A stretch of 64,000 bases of DNA from positions 18,033 to 82,032 of the forward strand of contig NZ_BQYM01000015.1 in NCBI RefSeq assembly GCF_026008515.1, given 5' to 3'. The notes under the pieces were generated by a model. That model saw only the letters and a list, made by a program, of their open reading frames with translations. It was not told where the DNA came from and made no database searches. The position numbers and the translations under genes are program-made. Shown here piece after piece: positions 43,457 through 51,618 of the stretch. The stretch is from Hoyosella levis. Its GTDB lineage: Bacteria; Actinomycetota; Actinomycetes; Mycobacteriales; Mycobacteriaceae. Numbering within the stretch: the stretch's first letter is position 1; each line of letters begins with the position of its first letter.

Positions 43457-44299
43457 ATGGGATTTTCAGTCAAGGGCAAGACAGTGCTCGTTACGGGCGC
43501 AGCAATGGGAATGGGACGCTTGTTCGCGGAGAAGGCCGTCAAGGAGGGCGCCGCGAACGTCGTCATCTGGGACATCAACCGTCCCGAGCTGGAGAAGACC
43601 GAGGCCGCGCTGACCTCAGCGGGCGGCACGATCCTCGCCCAGGTCGTCGACGTCGCTGATCTCGACCAGATCGAGAAGGCCGCCGAAGAGGTCAAGAAGA
43701 AGGTCGGCGCGCCACACGTGCTGATCAACAACGCCGGCGTGGTGCGCGGCAAGCTCTTCTGGGAGCACGACAACATCCACGACACCAAGTTCACCATCGA
43801 TATCAACGTGCTCGCCCCGATGTACATCGCGCGCGCGTTCATCAACGAGATGATCGAGCGCAACGAGGACTCGCGCCTGATCACCCTCGCCTCCGCCGCG
43901 GGCACCGTCGCGAACCCGAAGATGTCGGTCTACGCCGGGTCCAAGTGGGGCGTGCTCGGCTGGAGCGACTCGGTCCGCCTCGAGCTCGAGCAGGAGGGCC
44001 ACAAGCACGTCAAGATGACCACCGTGTGCCCGAGCTACATCAACACCGGCATGTTCGAGGGCGCCAAGGGCCCGCTGCTGGCCCCGATCCTCGAGCCGCA
44101 GGAAGTCGTCGACAAGGGCTGGGCCGCGATGAAGGCCGGCACGCCGCTGATCTTCCTGCCCAAGACCGTCCTGCTGTCCAAGGGCCTCAAGGGCGTGCTG
44201 CCCACCCGTGCGTTTGACTTCCTCGCCGGACGCATCCTCGGCGTCTACCACAGCATGGAGGAGTTCAAGGGCCGCGAGGCTCCCGACGCAAGCAAGTAA
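43457..44299 (+). CDS. Short-chain dehydrogenase/reductase
   Basis: The 280-residue classical SDR has the dinucleotide motif TGAAMGMG at 14-21, the NNAG motif, a catalytic Ser (TLASAAG) and Y-x3-K (YAGSK). D38 in IWDINR suggests NAD preference. It most resembles the dehydrogenase/reductase group of retinol/steroid-type enzymes, probably acting on lipid substrates. The open frame is continuous with an out-of-frame reading through the GT4 gene, but the ATG at 43457 begins the SDR fold. A strong terminator follows. Confidence 0.88.
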   Translation: MGFSVKGKTVLVTGAAMGMGRLFAEKAVKEGAANVVIWDINRPELEKTEAALTSAGGTILAQVVDVADLDQIEKAAEEVKKKVGAPHVLINNAGVVRGKLFWEHDNIHDTKFTIDINVLAPMYIARAFINEMIERNEDSRLITLASAAGTVANPKMSVYAGSKWGVLGWSDSVRLELEQEGHKHVKMTTVCPSYINTGMFEGAKGPLLAPILEPQEVVDKGWAAMKAGTPLIFLPKTVLLSKGLKGVLPTRAFDFLAGRILGVYHSMEEFKGREAPDASK

Positions 44300-44315
44300 C
44301 TGATCGCAGAAGCGT

Positions 44316-44369
44316 AAAGCCTCCCCGGCTACCGCAAGCCCGTTGGGCGCGGCACCGGGGAGGCTTTTT
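44316..44369 (+). terminator. Rho-independent terminator after the SDR gene
   Basis: A 13-bp stem (44316-44328 with 44355-44367) is followed by TTTTT on the plus strand. The loop is long (26 nt) with internal pairing potential. Confidence 0.8.
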
Positions 44370-44503
44370 GCTTCCTCTCCAGGATCTGCTGGTGGTTGTC
44401 TCGCGATACGCTGCGACACACCGAGGCGGGGCGTGACATTGGCTAGCAGCTGCACGTGCTGCCGCCAGGAGGCCTGCCCTCCGCCCCGGTCGAGAGGACC
44501 ACG

Positions 44504-45262
44504 CTAGCTGGCCTCCGAGTCCACCGGCTTCTCGCCCGCCTTCTTGCGCTCGATGTCAGCAAGGGCGGCCTCGTGCGCGGCCCGCTCCGAAGCGGTGCGC
44601 TCCCAGGCATCCTTGCGGTTCTTCACGACCCTCGCCGGCGCGCCCACGGCGATGCTGAAGTCTGGGATCTTCCCCTTCACCACGGCATGAGCACCCAGCA
44701 CGCAGCCGCGGCCGACGATGGTGTTGCGCAATACCGTGACCTTCGTGGCGATCCAGGTGTCGGGCCCGATGCGGAGCGGCCCCTTAATGATGCCCTGGTC
44801 CTTGATCGGCATGGTGATGTCGTCGACAACATGGTCGAAATCGCAGATGTAGCACCAGTCCGCGACGAGCACGGCATCCCCGATCTCGATATCGAGATAG
44901 GCGTTCACGACGTTCTGGCGCCCGAACACGGCCTTGTCGCCAATGCGCAGTGAACCCTCGTGGCACCGGATGGCGTTGCCGTCACCGATATGCACCCACC
45001 GGCCGATCTCCATGCGGGCCAGGCCCGGGGTGGCGTGGATCTCGACATTCTTGCCGAGAAAGACCATGCCGCGCAGGATGATATGAGGGTTCTCGATGCG
45101 GAACCGCAGCAGCCGGTAGTACCGGACCAGGTACCACGGCGTATAGGCCTTGTTGCGCAGCACCCAGCGGAGCGACGCCACCGTCAGGAATCGTGCCTGC
45201 CCGTCCTCGCGCTGCCGCGCCCGCCACCGCAACCTGTACGGCGAACCCCACATACTCGTCAT
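44504..45262 (-). CDS. Left-handed beta-helix acyltransferase (Rv3034c-like)
   Basis: The 252-residue protein has hexapeptide repeats over about residues 60-200 (IGDGNAIRC, IGDKAVFG, VADWCYICD, IGPDTWIATK, IVGRGCVLGAHAVV) as in maltose/galactoside acetyltransferases. Rv3034c is the mycobacterial counterpart, placed in the MGLP cluster as an acyltransferase that could decorate the polysaccharide. The C-terminal 40 residues are charged. ATG 45260-45262 is used; TAGGCT lies eight bases upstream. Confidence 0.85.
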   Translation of the reverse strand: MTSMWGSPYRLRWRARQREDGQARFLTVASLRWVLRNKAYTPWYLVRYYRLLRFRIENPHIILRGMVFLGKNVEIHATPGLARMEIGRWVHIGDGNAIRCHEGSLRIGDKAVFGRQNVVNAYLDIEIGDAVLVADWCYICDFDHVVDDITMPIKDQGIIKGPLRIGPDTWIATKVTVLRNTIVGRGCVLGAHAVVKGKIPDFSIAVGAPARVVKNRKDAWERTASERAAHEAALADIERKKAGEKPVDSEAS

Positions 45263-45323
45263 GGCATGCAAGCCTACGGCGTGACGATTGGGAGCCATAC
45301 CGCACGCGCCGGATCAGCCCGGT

Positions 45324-46439
45324 TCAAGCGTGGTCGAGGTCCAGCCGCGCATGACGCATTCCGTGCGCTTCGGCGACCGGCGCGCAGGTGATCGTGCCCG
45401 AGGTGATGTTCACGCCCGAGGCGAGGCCCTGATCGGCGCGGCATGCTTCCTGCCACCCGTGCGCCGCGATGGCCTTGATGTAGGGCAATGTCGCGTCCAC
45501 GAGCGCGAACGTGGAGGTCCTGGGCACTGCTGCGGGCATGTTGGCCACCGCGTAGAAGCGCGAGCCGTGCACGCTGTAGAGCGGATCGTCGTGCGTGGTG
45601 GGGCGGGTGTCCTCGAAGCAGCCGCCCTGGTCGACGGCGATGTCGACGAGCACGCTGCCGCCACGCATGCGGGCGACGAGATCATTGCTCACGAGCCGTG
45701 GTGCCCGTGCTCCGCGTACCAGCACAGCGCCGATCACGAGGTCGGCGGAGAGGACTGCTGCCTCCACGGCTCCCGCTGTAGCGGTGACGGTGCGAATCCG
45801 GTTGCCATACCGCGCCATCAGCCCGCGCAGGGGCATCGTGCTCACATCGAGCACCGTGACGTGCGCGCCCATGCCCACGGCGACATCCACGGCCTGGCTG
45901 CCCGCTGCCCCCGCGCCGATCACCACGACATCAGCGAGCGGCACTCCCGCGATGCCGCCGAGCAGCACTCCCCTGCCACCGTTGGCCTTCTGCAGCGCCC
46001 ATGCCCCTACCTGCGTCGCGAGCCGACCGGCGATCAGGCTCATCGGCGCGAGCAGCGGCAGCGCTCCATCCGGGGACTCGACCGTCTCGTACGCGATGGC
46101 GGTGCACTCACTATTCACGAGTGCCTCGGTGCACTCCCTGGTGGCAGCAAGATGCAAGTAGGTGAAAAGGACCAGGTCGGGCCTGAGGTGATCATGCTCG
46201 CTCGGCTGGGGCTCCTTCACCTTGACGACAAGCTCAGCGCCCCAGGCAGCGCTGGCGTCGCACAGGCTCGCGCCGGCAGCCTTGTAGTCGGTGTCAGGGA
46301 ACGATGAGCCGGTGCCCGCCCCGGCCTCGATGCGGACCTCGTGGCCCGCTTCCATCAGCTCGCGAACCGCGTCGGGCGTGAGCGCGACGCGATGCTCGCC
46401 GCTCTTCACTTCGGCAGGAACCCCAATGATCACGGCCAT
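45324..46439 (-). CDS. ald: Alanine dehydrogenase
   Basis: The 371-residue enzyme interconverts alanine and pyruvate plus ammonia with NAD. IGVPAEVKSGEHRVALTP opens the protein, the substrate lysine lies in VKVKEPQ, the histidine in TYLHLAA, and the conserved Asp in VDIAVDQGGC. The Rossmann motif is VIGAGAAGSQA. The ATG at 46437-46439 is preceded by AAGGAGG at very short spacing, so a GTG two codons later (46433) is a credible alternative. Confidence 0.94.
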   Translation of the reverse strand: MAVIIGVPAEVKSGEHRVALTPDAVRELMEAGHEVRIEAGAGTGSSFPDTDYKAAGASLCDASAAWGAELVVKVKEPQPSEHDHLRPDLVLFTYLHLAATRECTEALVNSECTAIAYETVESPDGALPLLAPMSLIAGRLATQVGAWALQKANGGRGVLLGGIAGVPLADVVVIGAGAAGSQAVDVAVGMGAHVTVLDVSTMPLRGLMARYGNRIRTVTATAGAVEAAVLSADLVIGAVLVRGARAPRLVSNDLVARMRGGSVLVDIAVDQGGCFEDTRPTTHDDPLYSVHGSRFYAVANMPAAVPRTSTFALVDATLPYIKAIAAHGWQEACRADQGLASGVNITSGTITCAPVAEAHGMRHARLDLDHA

Positions 46440-46634
46440 CGCCTCCTTGCCCTCCCAGTCTAGTGCGCAGCACCTAGTACGCGGGAGCCAAGCAGTGGTG
46501 GCTGGCGCTTGTCCGGTGAACCGTTTGAGCCAGAGATTAGGAGTGGGATCGGGGGTGAGACGAAAGGCGGTTCGTCGGCGTGCGCGAACGCGCGACTCCG
46601 GCCTTGCCGTTAAAAAACTCAGGACGCGCAAAGC

Positions 46635-47324
46635 TCACTGCGCTGCAGACGGAACAGGTTCCGGGACAGTGCTCCGGAGCCGACGGAGTCGGCCGATCAC
46701 GAACCAACCGAACATGATCGCGATAACGGCGAGCACGGCATTCGACAAGATGCCACTCCATTGCTCGAGTGCGGGCTTGATCGCAGGGCCGAACGAGTAG
46801 CCCAGCCCAATCCAGATGAAGTTCCATGCACCAGCCCCGATCGCGGTGTACGCAGTGAAGTTCGCGAACGGCATTCGTTCAATGCCTGCAGGAATCGAGA
46901 CGAACGAGCGGACGAGGGGAACGCAGCGCCCAACGAGCACGGCGGCCACTCCCCACCGCCGAAAGAACGCCTCTGCCTTATCGAAGTCCTCGAAGTCCAG
47001 CAGTGGGATGCGGCCAACGAGGCGACGTGTCCTGGCTCGGCCTAGTGCCGCCCCTATGGCATACCAGATCCAGGCGCCGAGCAGGGCGCCGACCGTGGCC
47101 GCGATCCAGGCGACCCAAAAGTTCATCCGTCCCTCGTAGGCCATAAAGCCTGCGACCGGAAGTACGGCCTCGGACGGTATCGGTGGGAAAAACGTCTCCA
47201 GCAGAATCGCCAGACCGACACCGATCTCTCCCAGTCGCTCCATGAGGTCCAACACCCAGCCGATGAGCCCATCGTACCCGTCAGTCGAGCCTGAAATTGC
47301 GGCCAAGGCAGCAGGATGATCCAT
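46635..47324 (-). CDS. DedA-family membrane protein
   Basis: The 229-residue polytopic protein has the DedA signatures FFPPIPSEAVLPVAGF and the GRCVPLVRSFVSIPAG block with the essential arginine. About five hydrophobic segments are seen. DedA proteins are now viewed as lipid flippases (undecaprenyl-phosphate or phospholipid) needed for envelope homeostasis. AGAGGA lies about 10 bases before the ATG. The gene looks slightly less GC-rich than its neighbours, by eye. Confidence 0.9.
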   Translation of the reverse strand: MDHPAALAAISGSTDGYDGLIGWVLDLMERLGEIGVGLAILLETFFPPIPSEAVLPVAGFMAYEGRMNFWVAWIAATVGALLGAWIWYAIGAALGRARTRRLVGRIPLLDFEDFDKAEAFFRRWGVAAVLVGRCVPLVRSFVSIPAGIERMPFANFTAYTAIGAGAWNFIWIGLGYSFGPAIKPALEQWSGILSNAVLAVIAIMFGWFVIGRLRRLRSTVPEPVPSAAQ

Positions 47325-47509
47325 ATTCGACTATTCCTCTCACATGCCGCATGGGGCCGACGCGGACTCAGGTTTTGGTAGCTCGTCCAATGATAGGGAG
47401 GGCGTCGAGCGCCAGCACGCTCGAACTTCCGCGGAAGGCGATTTCCGAGATTGTCAGCGGTCGCAACTACTCCGATGATCTGGCCCTGGGCGCACACCGC
47501 GCAGGGCCT

Positions 47510-48715
47510 CTACGAAGGTGACGGGGGCGCAGCGCCGGGCGAGGCCGTAGCAGTGGTGGGAGCCACCGGCTCGCACACGAACGCCTCCGAGCTATCGCCG
47601 ATGCGCACGATCACGAGGCTCAGTGACCTCGTGCCCGAGGGCTTGAGGCGACGGCGTAGCGCGTCGGGATCGATCCGCACGCCACGGGCGAGGATCTCCA
47701 GCGATCCGCAGTCGAGGCGGCGCAGCAGCGCGCGCAGGGGCTTCTCCCGGAAAGGGGCGCGTTCAAGGATGCGGTGACCACGCGCCCCCGCGGGGCGATG
47801 ATCGCCAGTGAGGTAGGCAATGCGCGGATCGAGCTGCCAGAGGCCTTCCCGGGCAGCGTAGTGGCGCACGAGCCCCGACCGCACGATGGCGCCATCGGGA
47901 TCGATGATCCATTGCCCCTCGGGACGCTCGGGAATGTCATCGGGCTCGGCATCGGTGAGCATGTCCCGGGCGCCATCGGAGCGGAGGATGGTTGCCCGCC
48001 GGGTCGTGCCGCCATCGGTCAGCCCTCGTGACCACAGGGCCGTCTCCCGGACGCCGCCGTCGAGCGAGACCACCTCGACCTCGCCGGGCCAGCCCAGCGC
48101 GTCATAGTCGATCCCGGGCGCGCACTTCACCACGAGATCCCGGTCCGCGTAGGCAGTGAGCAGATCAGGCAGCGGGGGCACCAGCTTGCTCGGATCGTGG
48201 GTGCGGCGGCCGTCTGCCCGGCGGGCGGGATCAGCGACCACGACGGTGCCCCGGCTGCTTGGCACGAGCGCGTCCGCGCGGATGACCAGTGCGGCGGGAG
48301 CATTGTGCGCGGCCATGGACGCACGAACGGGATCGATATCGCTGCCGATGACCGACCGGCCGTGCTCGGCGAGCACCGCGAGATCGGCTCCGATGGAGCA
48401 CGTCACATCGTGGATGTCGCGGCCGTGCAGCCTTTGGGCGCGATGCCTGGCGACCAGCAGGGGCGTTGCCTGCTCGAGGGCATCGGCGGTGAGCAGCCAT
48501 GGCCGGTCCGCAGCGAGCTTGATCCTGGCGCGGCGCCGGAGCCGGATCGTCTCGATCAGCGCCGCGGCACGGTCACCATGCCGTTCCCTGGCCGAAGTGA
48601 TATCGCGGACCAGGGTTTGCTCGGTCAGTGGCATCTGGTCGACGAGGGCAAGCTCCTCCGCCCCGCGCGGGGAACGAAGGAACTCGACGTCCTCGCGAGT
48701 AAACTCGTAGGCCAC
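47510..48715 (-). CDS. SAM methyltransferase with THUMP-like domain (Rv3037c-like)
   Basis: The 401-residue protein has a central class I methyltransferase fold: motif I in VTCSIGADLAVLAEHG, acidic SDIDPVR, and DPARR as motif IV. A C-terminal THUMP-like domain covers about residues 310-385. It is the counterpart of Rv3037c, which has been listed with MGLP genes as a methyltransferase. The DPARR motif and THUMP-like domain instead resemble nucleic-acid methyltransferases, so the target is open. It precedes another methyltransferase by position but follows it in transcription. Confidence 0.82.
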   Translation of the reverse strand: MAYEFTREDVEFLRSPRGAEELALVDQMPLTEQTLVRDITSARERHGDRAAALIETIRLRRRARIKLAADRPWLLTADALEQATPLLVARHRAQRLHGRDIHDVTCSIGADLAVLAEHGRSVIGSDIDPVRASMAAHNAPAALVIRADALVPSSRGTVVVADPARRADGRRTHDPSKLVPPLPDLLTAYADRDLVVKCAPGIDYDALGWPGEVEVVSLDGGVRETALWSRGLTDGGTTRRATILRSDGARDMLTDAEPDDIPERPEGQWIIDPDGAIVRSGLVRHYAAREGLWQLDPRIAYLTGDHRPAGARGHRILERAPFREKPLRALLRRLDCGSLEILARGVRIDPDALRRRLKPSGTRSLSLVIVRIGDSSEAFVCEPVAPTTATASPGAAPPSPS

Positions 48716-48730
48716 GATGCCGCGCGCGGC

Positions 48731-49747
48731 CTAGCCGGCCGTGTTGCCTGGCGTGGGCTTCACGCCGGTGATCATGGCGTTGTAGAAGAATCCGCGGGGC
48801 ACGACGCGCCGCATCACTGTCTCATCGAGCCAGCTGAGCTTCTTCCATGCCTCGTAGGCGAACAGCCGCCACTGCATGCTGAGCTTGTCGGCGGGCACGG
48901 CAGCCTCGAACGTGCGGATGGGCCAGCCGAAGAGGGCAGCAGCGAACTCCTCGGTGCGTGCCTTGACCTGCACGGCCCCGGCGTCGCGGGCAGTCCGCTC
49001 GAGCTTGCGCGGCTCGAAGGTGTGCAGGTCCACGACGGCTTCGAGCGCCGCCGCGCGCGACGACTCATCGAGCTCGGCCTGCGGGCGACGCCATGCCTGG
49101 AGCGCCGACAGCTTGGTGACGTTGGTCGTGGCGTACCAGGTGAGCTGGCCGAGCTTGCGGGCATAGAGGTTGCCCACGGTGGTGGGCTCGCCCGCGAAGA
49201 CGAAGCGGCCACCGGGCTTGAGCACGCGCAGCACCTCGCGCAGCGACTGCTCGACCTCGGGGATGTGGTGCAGCACGGCGTGGCCCACCACGAGGTCGAA
49301 GGTGTTGTCGTCGTAAGGGATCCGCTCCGCGTCCGCGACGCGCCCATCGACATCGAGGCCCAGGTTCTCCGCGTTGCGCAGCGCCACCTTCACCATGCCG
49401 GGCGAGAGGTCGGTCACCGAGCCGGTGCGGGCGACCCCGGCCTGCATGAGGTTCAGCAGGAAGAACCCGGTGCCGCAGCCAAGCTCGAGCGCCCGCTCGT
49501 AGGGCAGCGGCTGGTCCTCGCCCGCGATGGCCTCGAACCGGCCCCGCGCGTAGGAGACGCAGCGCTCGTCGTAGGAGATCGACCACTTCTCGTCGTAGGT
49601 CTCCGCCTCCCAGTCGTGATAGAGCACCTGGGCGAGCTTGGTGTCCTCGAAGGCGGCTGCCACTTCCTCCGCCGTGGCGTGCGGCCGGGGCGCGGGATCC
49701 TCGCCTCGCGCATCGGCCGGGATGGGCTCGTTCGAAGTCATCGTCAT
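48731..49747 (-). CDS. UbiE-type SAM-dependent methyltransferase (Rv3038c-like)
   Basis: The 338-residue class I methyltransferase has motif I ALELGCGTGFFLLNLM (about residues 90-105), VTDLSPGM, and the post-I VLRVLKPGGRFVFAGEP. The long C-terminal region (about 220-338) is specific to this family. AGGAAAG precedes the ATG by six bases. It shares strand and a 15-bp gap with the THUMP-like gene. The substrate is unknown; involvement in MGLP or lipid modification is inferred from location only. Confidence 0.85.
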   Translation of the reverse strand: MTMTSNEPIPADARGEDPAPRPHATAEEVAAAFEDTKLAQVLYHDWEAETYDEKWSISYDERCVSYARGRFEAIAGEDQPLPYERALELGCGTGFFLLNLMQAGVARTGSVTDLSPGMVKVALRNAENLGLDVDGRVADAERIPYDDNTFDLVVGHAVLHHIPEVEQSLREVLRVLKPGGRFVFAGEPTTVGNLYARKLGQLTWYATTNVTKLSALQAWRRPQAELDESSRAAALEAVVDLHTFEPRKLERTARDAGAVQVKARTEEFAAALFGWPIRTFEAAVPADKLSMQWRLFAYEAWKKLSWLDETVMRRVVPRGFFYNAMITGVKPTPGNTAG

Positions 49748-49801
49748 GATCTTTCCTGCTTGTCTCGTGGAGATGGTCGTCCTGGTCGCCTGGAACCGGC
49801 G

Positions 49802-50581
49802 CTACTTGCCGGTGAACTTTGCCTTACCGGGGCCGTTCTCGACAAACGATTCCATCCCGATGGTGCGGTCCTCGGTGGCGAACAGGGAAGCGAACAAGTG
49901 GCGCTCGATGGCCAGTCCGGTGCCGAGGTCGGCGTCGAGACCCTGATCGATCGAGGCCTTGGCCGCAGCCAGCGCGCGGCCCGCCGCGCCCACGAAGCGC
50001 CCCGCCCAGGCACGTGCCGCGTTGTACACCTCATCGGGAGCGACGACCTCATCGACCAGGCCGATCGCCAGCGCTTCCTCGGCCGCGACAAAACGACCGG
50101 TGAAGACCATGTCCTTGGCGCGGGCCGGTCCGATCAACCGTGCCAGCCGCTGCGTCCCGCCACCGCCGGGGATGACGCCGAGCAGGATCTCGGGCACGCC
50201 AAGCTTGGCGTTGTCGCCAACGATCCGCCGGTCCGCGCCCAGCGCGACCTCGAGGCCACCACCGAGCGCATAGCCGGTGATCGCGGCCACGGTGGGCTTG
50301 GGAATGGTCGCGATGGCGCCGAGCCCGGCCTGCAGGTCACCGATGGCTTCCGACATCTCCGGGAAGGACATGCCCGCCATCTCCTTGACGTCCGCGCCGG
50401 CGGCGAACACCTTCTCGCCGCCGTAGACGATGACCGCGTGCACATCAGCGCGGCGGGTCGCCTCGCGGGCGACTTCCTGCAGCTCGCCCTGCACCTGGCG
50501 GTTCAGCGCGTTCATCGGGGGGCGGGCAAGCCTGATGGTCCCGATGCCATCAGCAACTTCGAGGGAGACGTATTCAGCCAT
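49802..50581 (-). CDS. Enoyl-CoA hydratase (EchA17-like)
   Basis: The 259-residue crotonase has the oxyanion-hole segments FAAGADVKEM and the GYALGGGLEVALGAD helix. One catalytic Glu is present in the LGVPEILLGVIPGGGGTQR block. It hydrates trans-2-enoyl-CoA in fatty acid breakdown. It corresponds to Rv3039c. TAGCCT six bases before the ATG points to a leaderless transcript. ETF in the same window serves the preceding step of the cycle. Confidence 0.92.
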   Translation of the reverse strand: MAEYVSLEVADGIGTIRLARPPMNALNRQVQGELQEVAREATRRADVHAVIVYGGEKVFAAGADVKEMAGMSFPEMSEAIGDLQAGLGAIATIPKPTVAAITGYALGGGLEVALGADRRIVGDNAKLGVPEILLGVIPGGGGTQRLARLIGPARAKDMVFTGRFVAAEEALAIGLVDEVVAPDEVYNAARAWAGRFVGAAGRALAAAKASIDQGLDADLGTGLAIERHLFASLFATEDRTIGMESFVENGPGKAKFTGK

Positions 50582-50587
50582 GCTGGA

Positions 50588-50593
50588 AGGCTA
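50588..50593 (-). promoter_or_regulatory. -10 box for leaderless enoyl-CoA hydratase mRNA
   Basis: TAGCCT on the minus strand is six bases from the ATG at 50579-50581. Confidence 0.5.
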
Positions 50594-50616
50594 CCCTGTT
50601 CTGTCCCGCTTCCCGA

Positions 50617-51438
50617 TCAGCGCTGGGGCGATACCGAGCGACGCGCGAAGAACCGGCCATGCTCCACCGTCAGGCTGATCGGCTGGTCGAACGCCTCGGA
50701 GAGGTTCTCGGCAGTGATGGTCTGCTCGAGCGGCCCCTGAGCGACCGCGCGCCCCTCCCGCAGGAGCAACGCATGCGTGAAGCCGGGCGGGATCTCCTCG
50801 ACGTGGTGGGTGATCAGCACGATGCCCGGTGCCGCATCGTCGGCCGCGAGCTCCGCGAGGCGCGCCACGAGATCCTCCCGGCCGCCTAGATCGAGGCCTG
50901 CCGCGGGCTCGTCGAGCAGGAGCAGCTCGGGATCGGTCATCAACGAGCGGGCGATCAGCACGCGCTTGCGCTCCCCCTCCGACAATGTGCCGTAGGTGCG
51001 GTCCACGAGATGGTCCGCTCCCACAGCGCCGAGCATCTCGCGGGCCCGCTCATGGTCCATCTCGTCGTAGTCCTCTTGCCAGCGACCAAGCACCGCGTAG
51101 GCGGCGGAGACAACGAGATCCCCGACCGACTCCTCGGCGGGGACCCGCTGGGCCAGCGCGGCCGAGGACAAGCCGATCCGGGGACGCAGCTCCGACACAT
51201 CGGTACGGCCCAGCGTCTCGCCCAGCAAGTGCGCCTCGCCCGCCGTCGGATGCAGCTCAGCGGCCGCGATCCGCAGCAAGGACGTCTTGCCCGCGCCATT
51301 CGGGCCGAGCACCACCCACCGCTCCCCCGGAGCTACCCGCCAATCAACGGGCCCCACGAGGGTATTGCGGCCGCGGCGGAGCAGCACGCCATCGAACTCG
51401 AGCAACAGGTCAGGATTCGGTTCACCCACGGCTACCAT
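50617..51438 (-). CDS. ABC transporter ATP-binding protein (Rv3041c-like)
   Basis: The 273-residue ATPase has Walker A GPNGAGKTS (45-53), signature LSEGERKRV, Walker B LLLLDEPAAGLD and the switch histidine in ITHHVEE. No permease gene is adjacent, so its partner is unknown; it may be a soluble ABC protein, as its mycobacterial relative is often drawn. ATG 51436-51438 is chosen by alignment of the fold; the much longer open frame upstream is antisense to glgB. Confidence 0.9.
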   Translation of the reverse strand: MVAVGEPNPDLLLEFDGVLLRRGRNTLVGPVDWRVAPGERWVVLGPNGAGKTSLLRIAAAELHPTAGEAHLLGETLGRTDVSELRPRIGLSSAALAQRVPAEESVGDLVVSAAYAVLGRWQEDYDEMDHERAREMLGAVGADHLVDRTYGTLSEGERKRVLIARSLMTDPELLLLDEPAAGLDLGGREDLVARLAELAADDAAPGIVLITHHVEEIPPGFTHALLLREGRAVAQGPLEQTITAENLSEAFDQPISLTVEHGRFFARRSVSPQR

Positions 51439-51618
51439 CTTGGCCCACTCGGGCCCCGCCCACACGCCGGGCCCCCCGTGTGTCGGAAAGGGCCGCCCAA
51501 GAAAGGGCGGCCCAAGAAAGGACGGCGCAGGAATGGGCAGCGAGGCGCGGCCCCGCTCCAGCCCTACCGGGCCTGGCTGGCACACTGGATGGGTGCGGAC
51601 CACCGATCGGGGCAGGCC

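Noticed and set aside
47325..47509. Possible gene remnant between dedA and the THUMP-like methyltransferase
   Set aside because: Short open frames exist, but none resembles a known family and no start signal is visible.
51010..51618. 200-residue N-terminal extension of glgB
   Set aside because: It lies antisense to the ABC ATPase gene and shows no glucan-enzyme homology.
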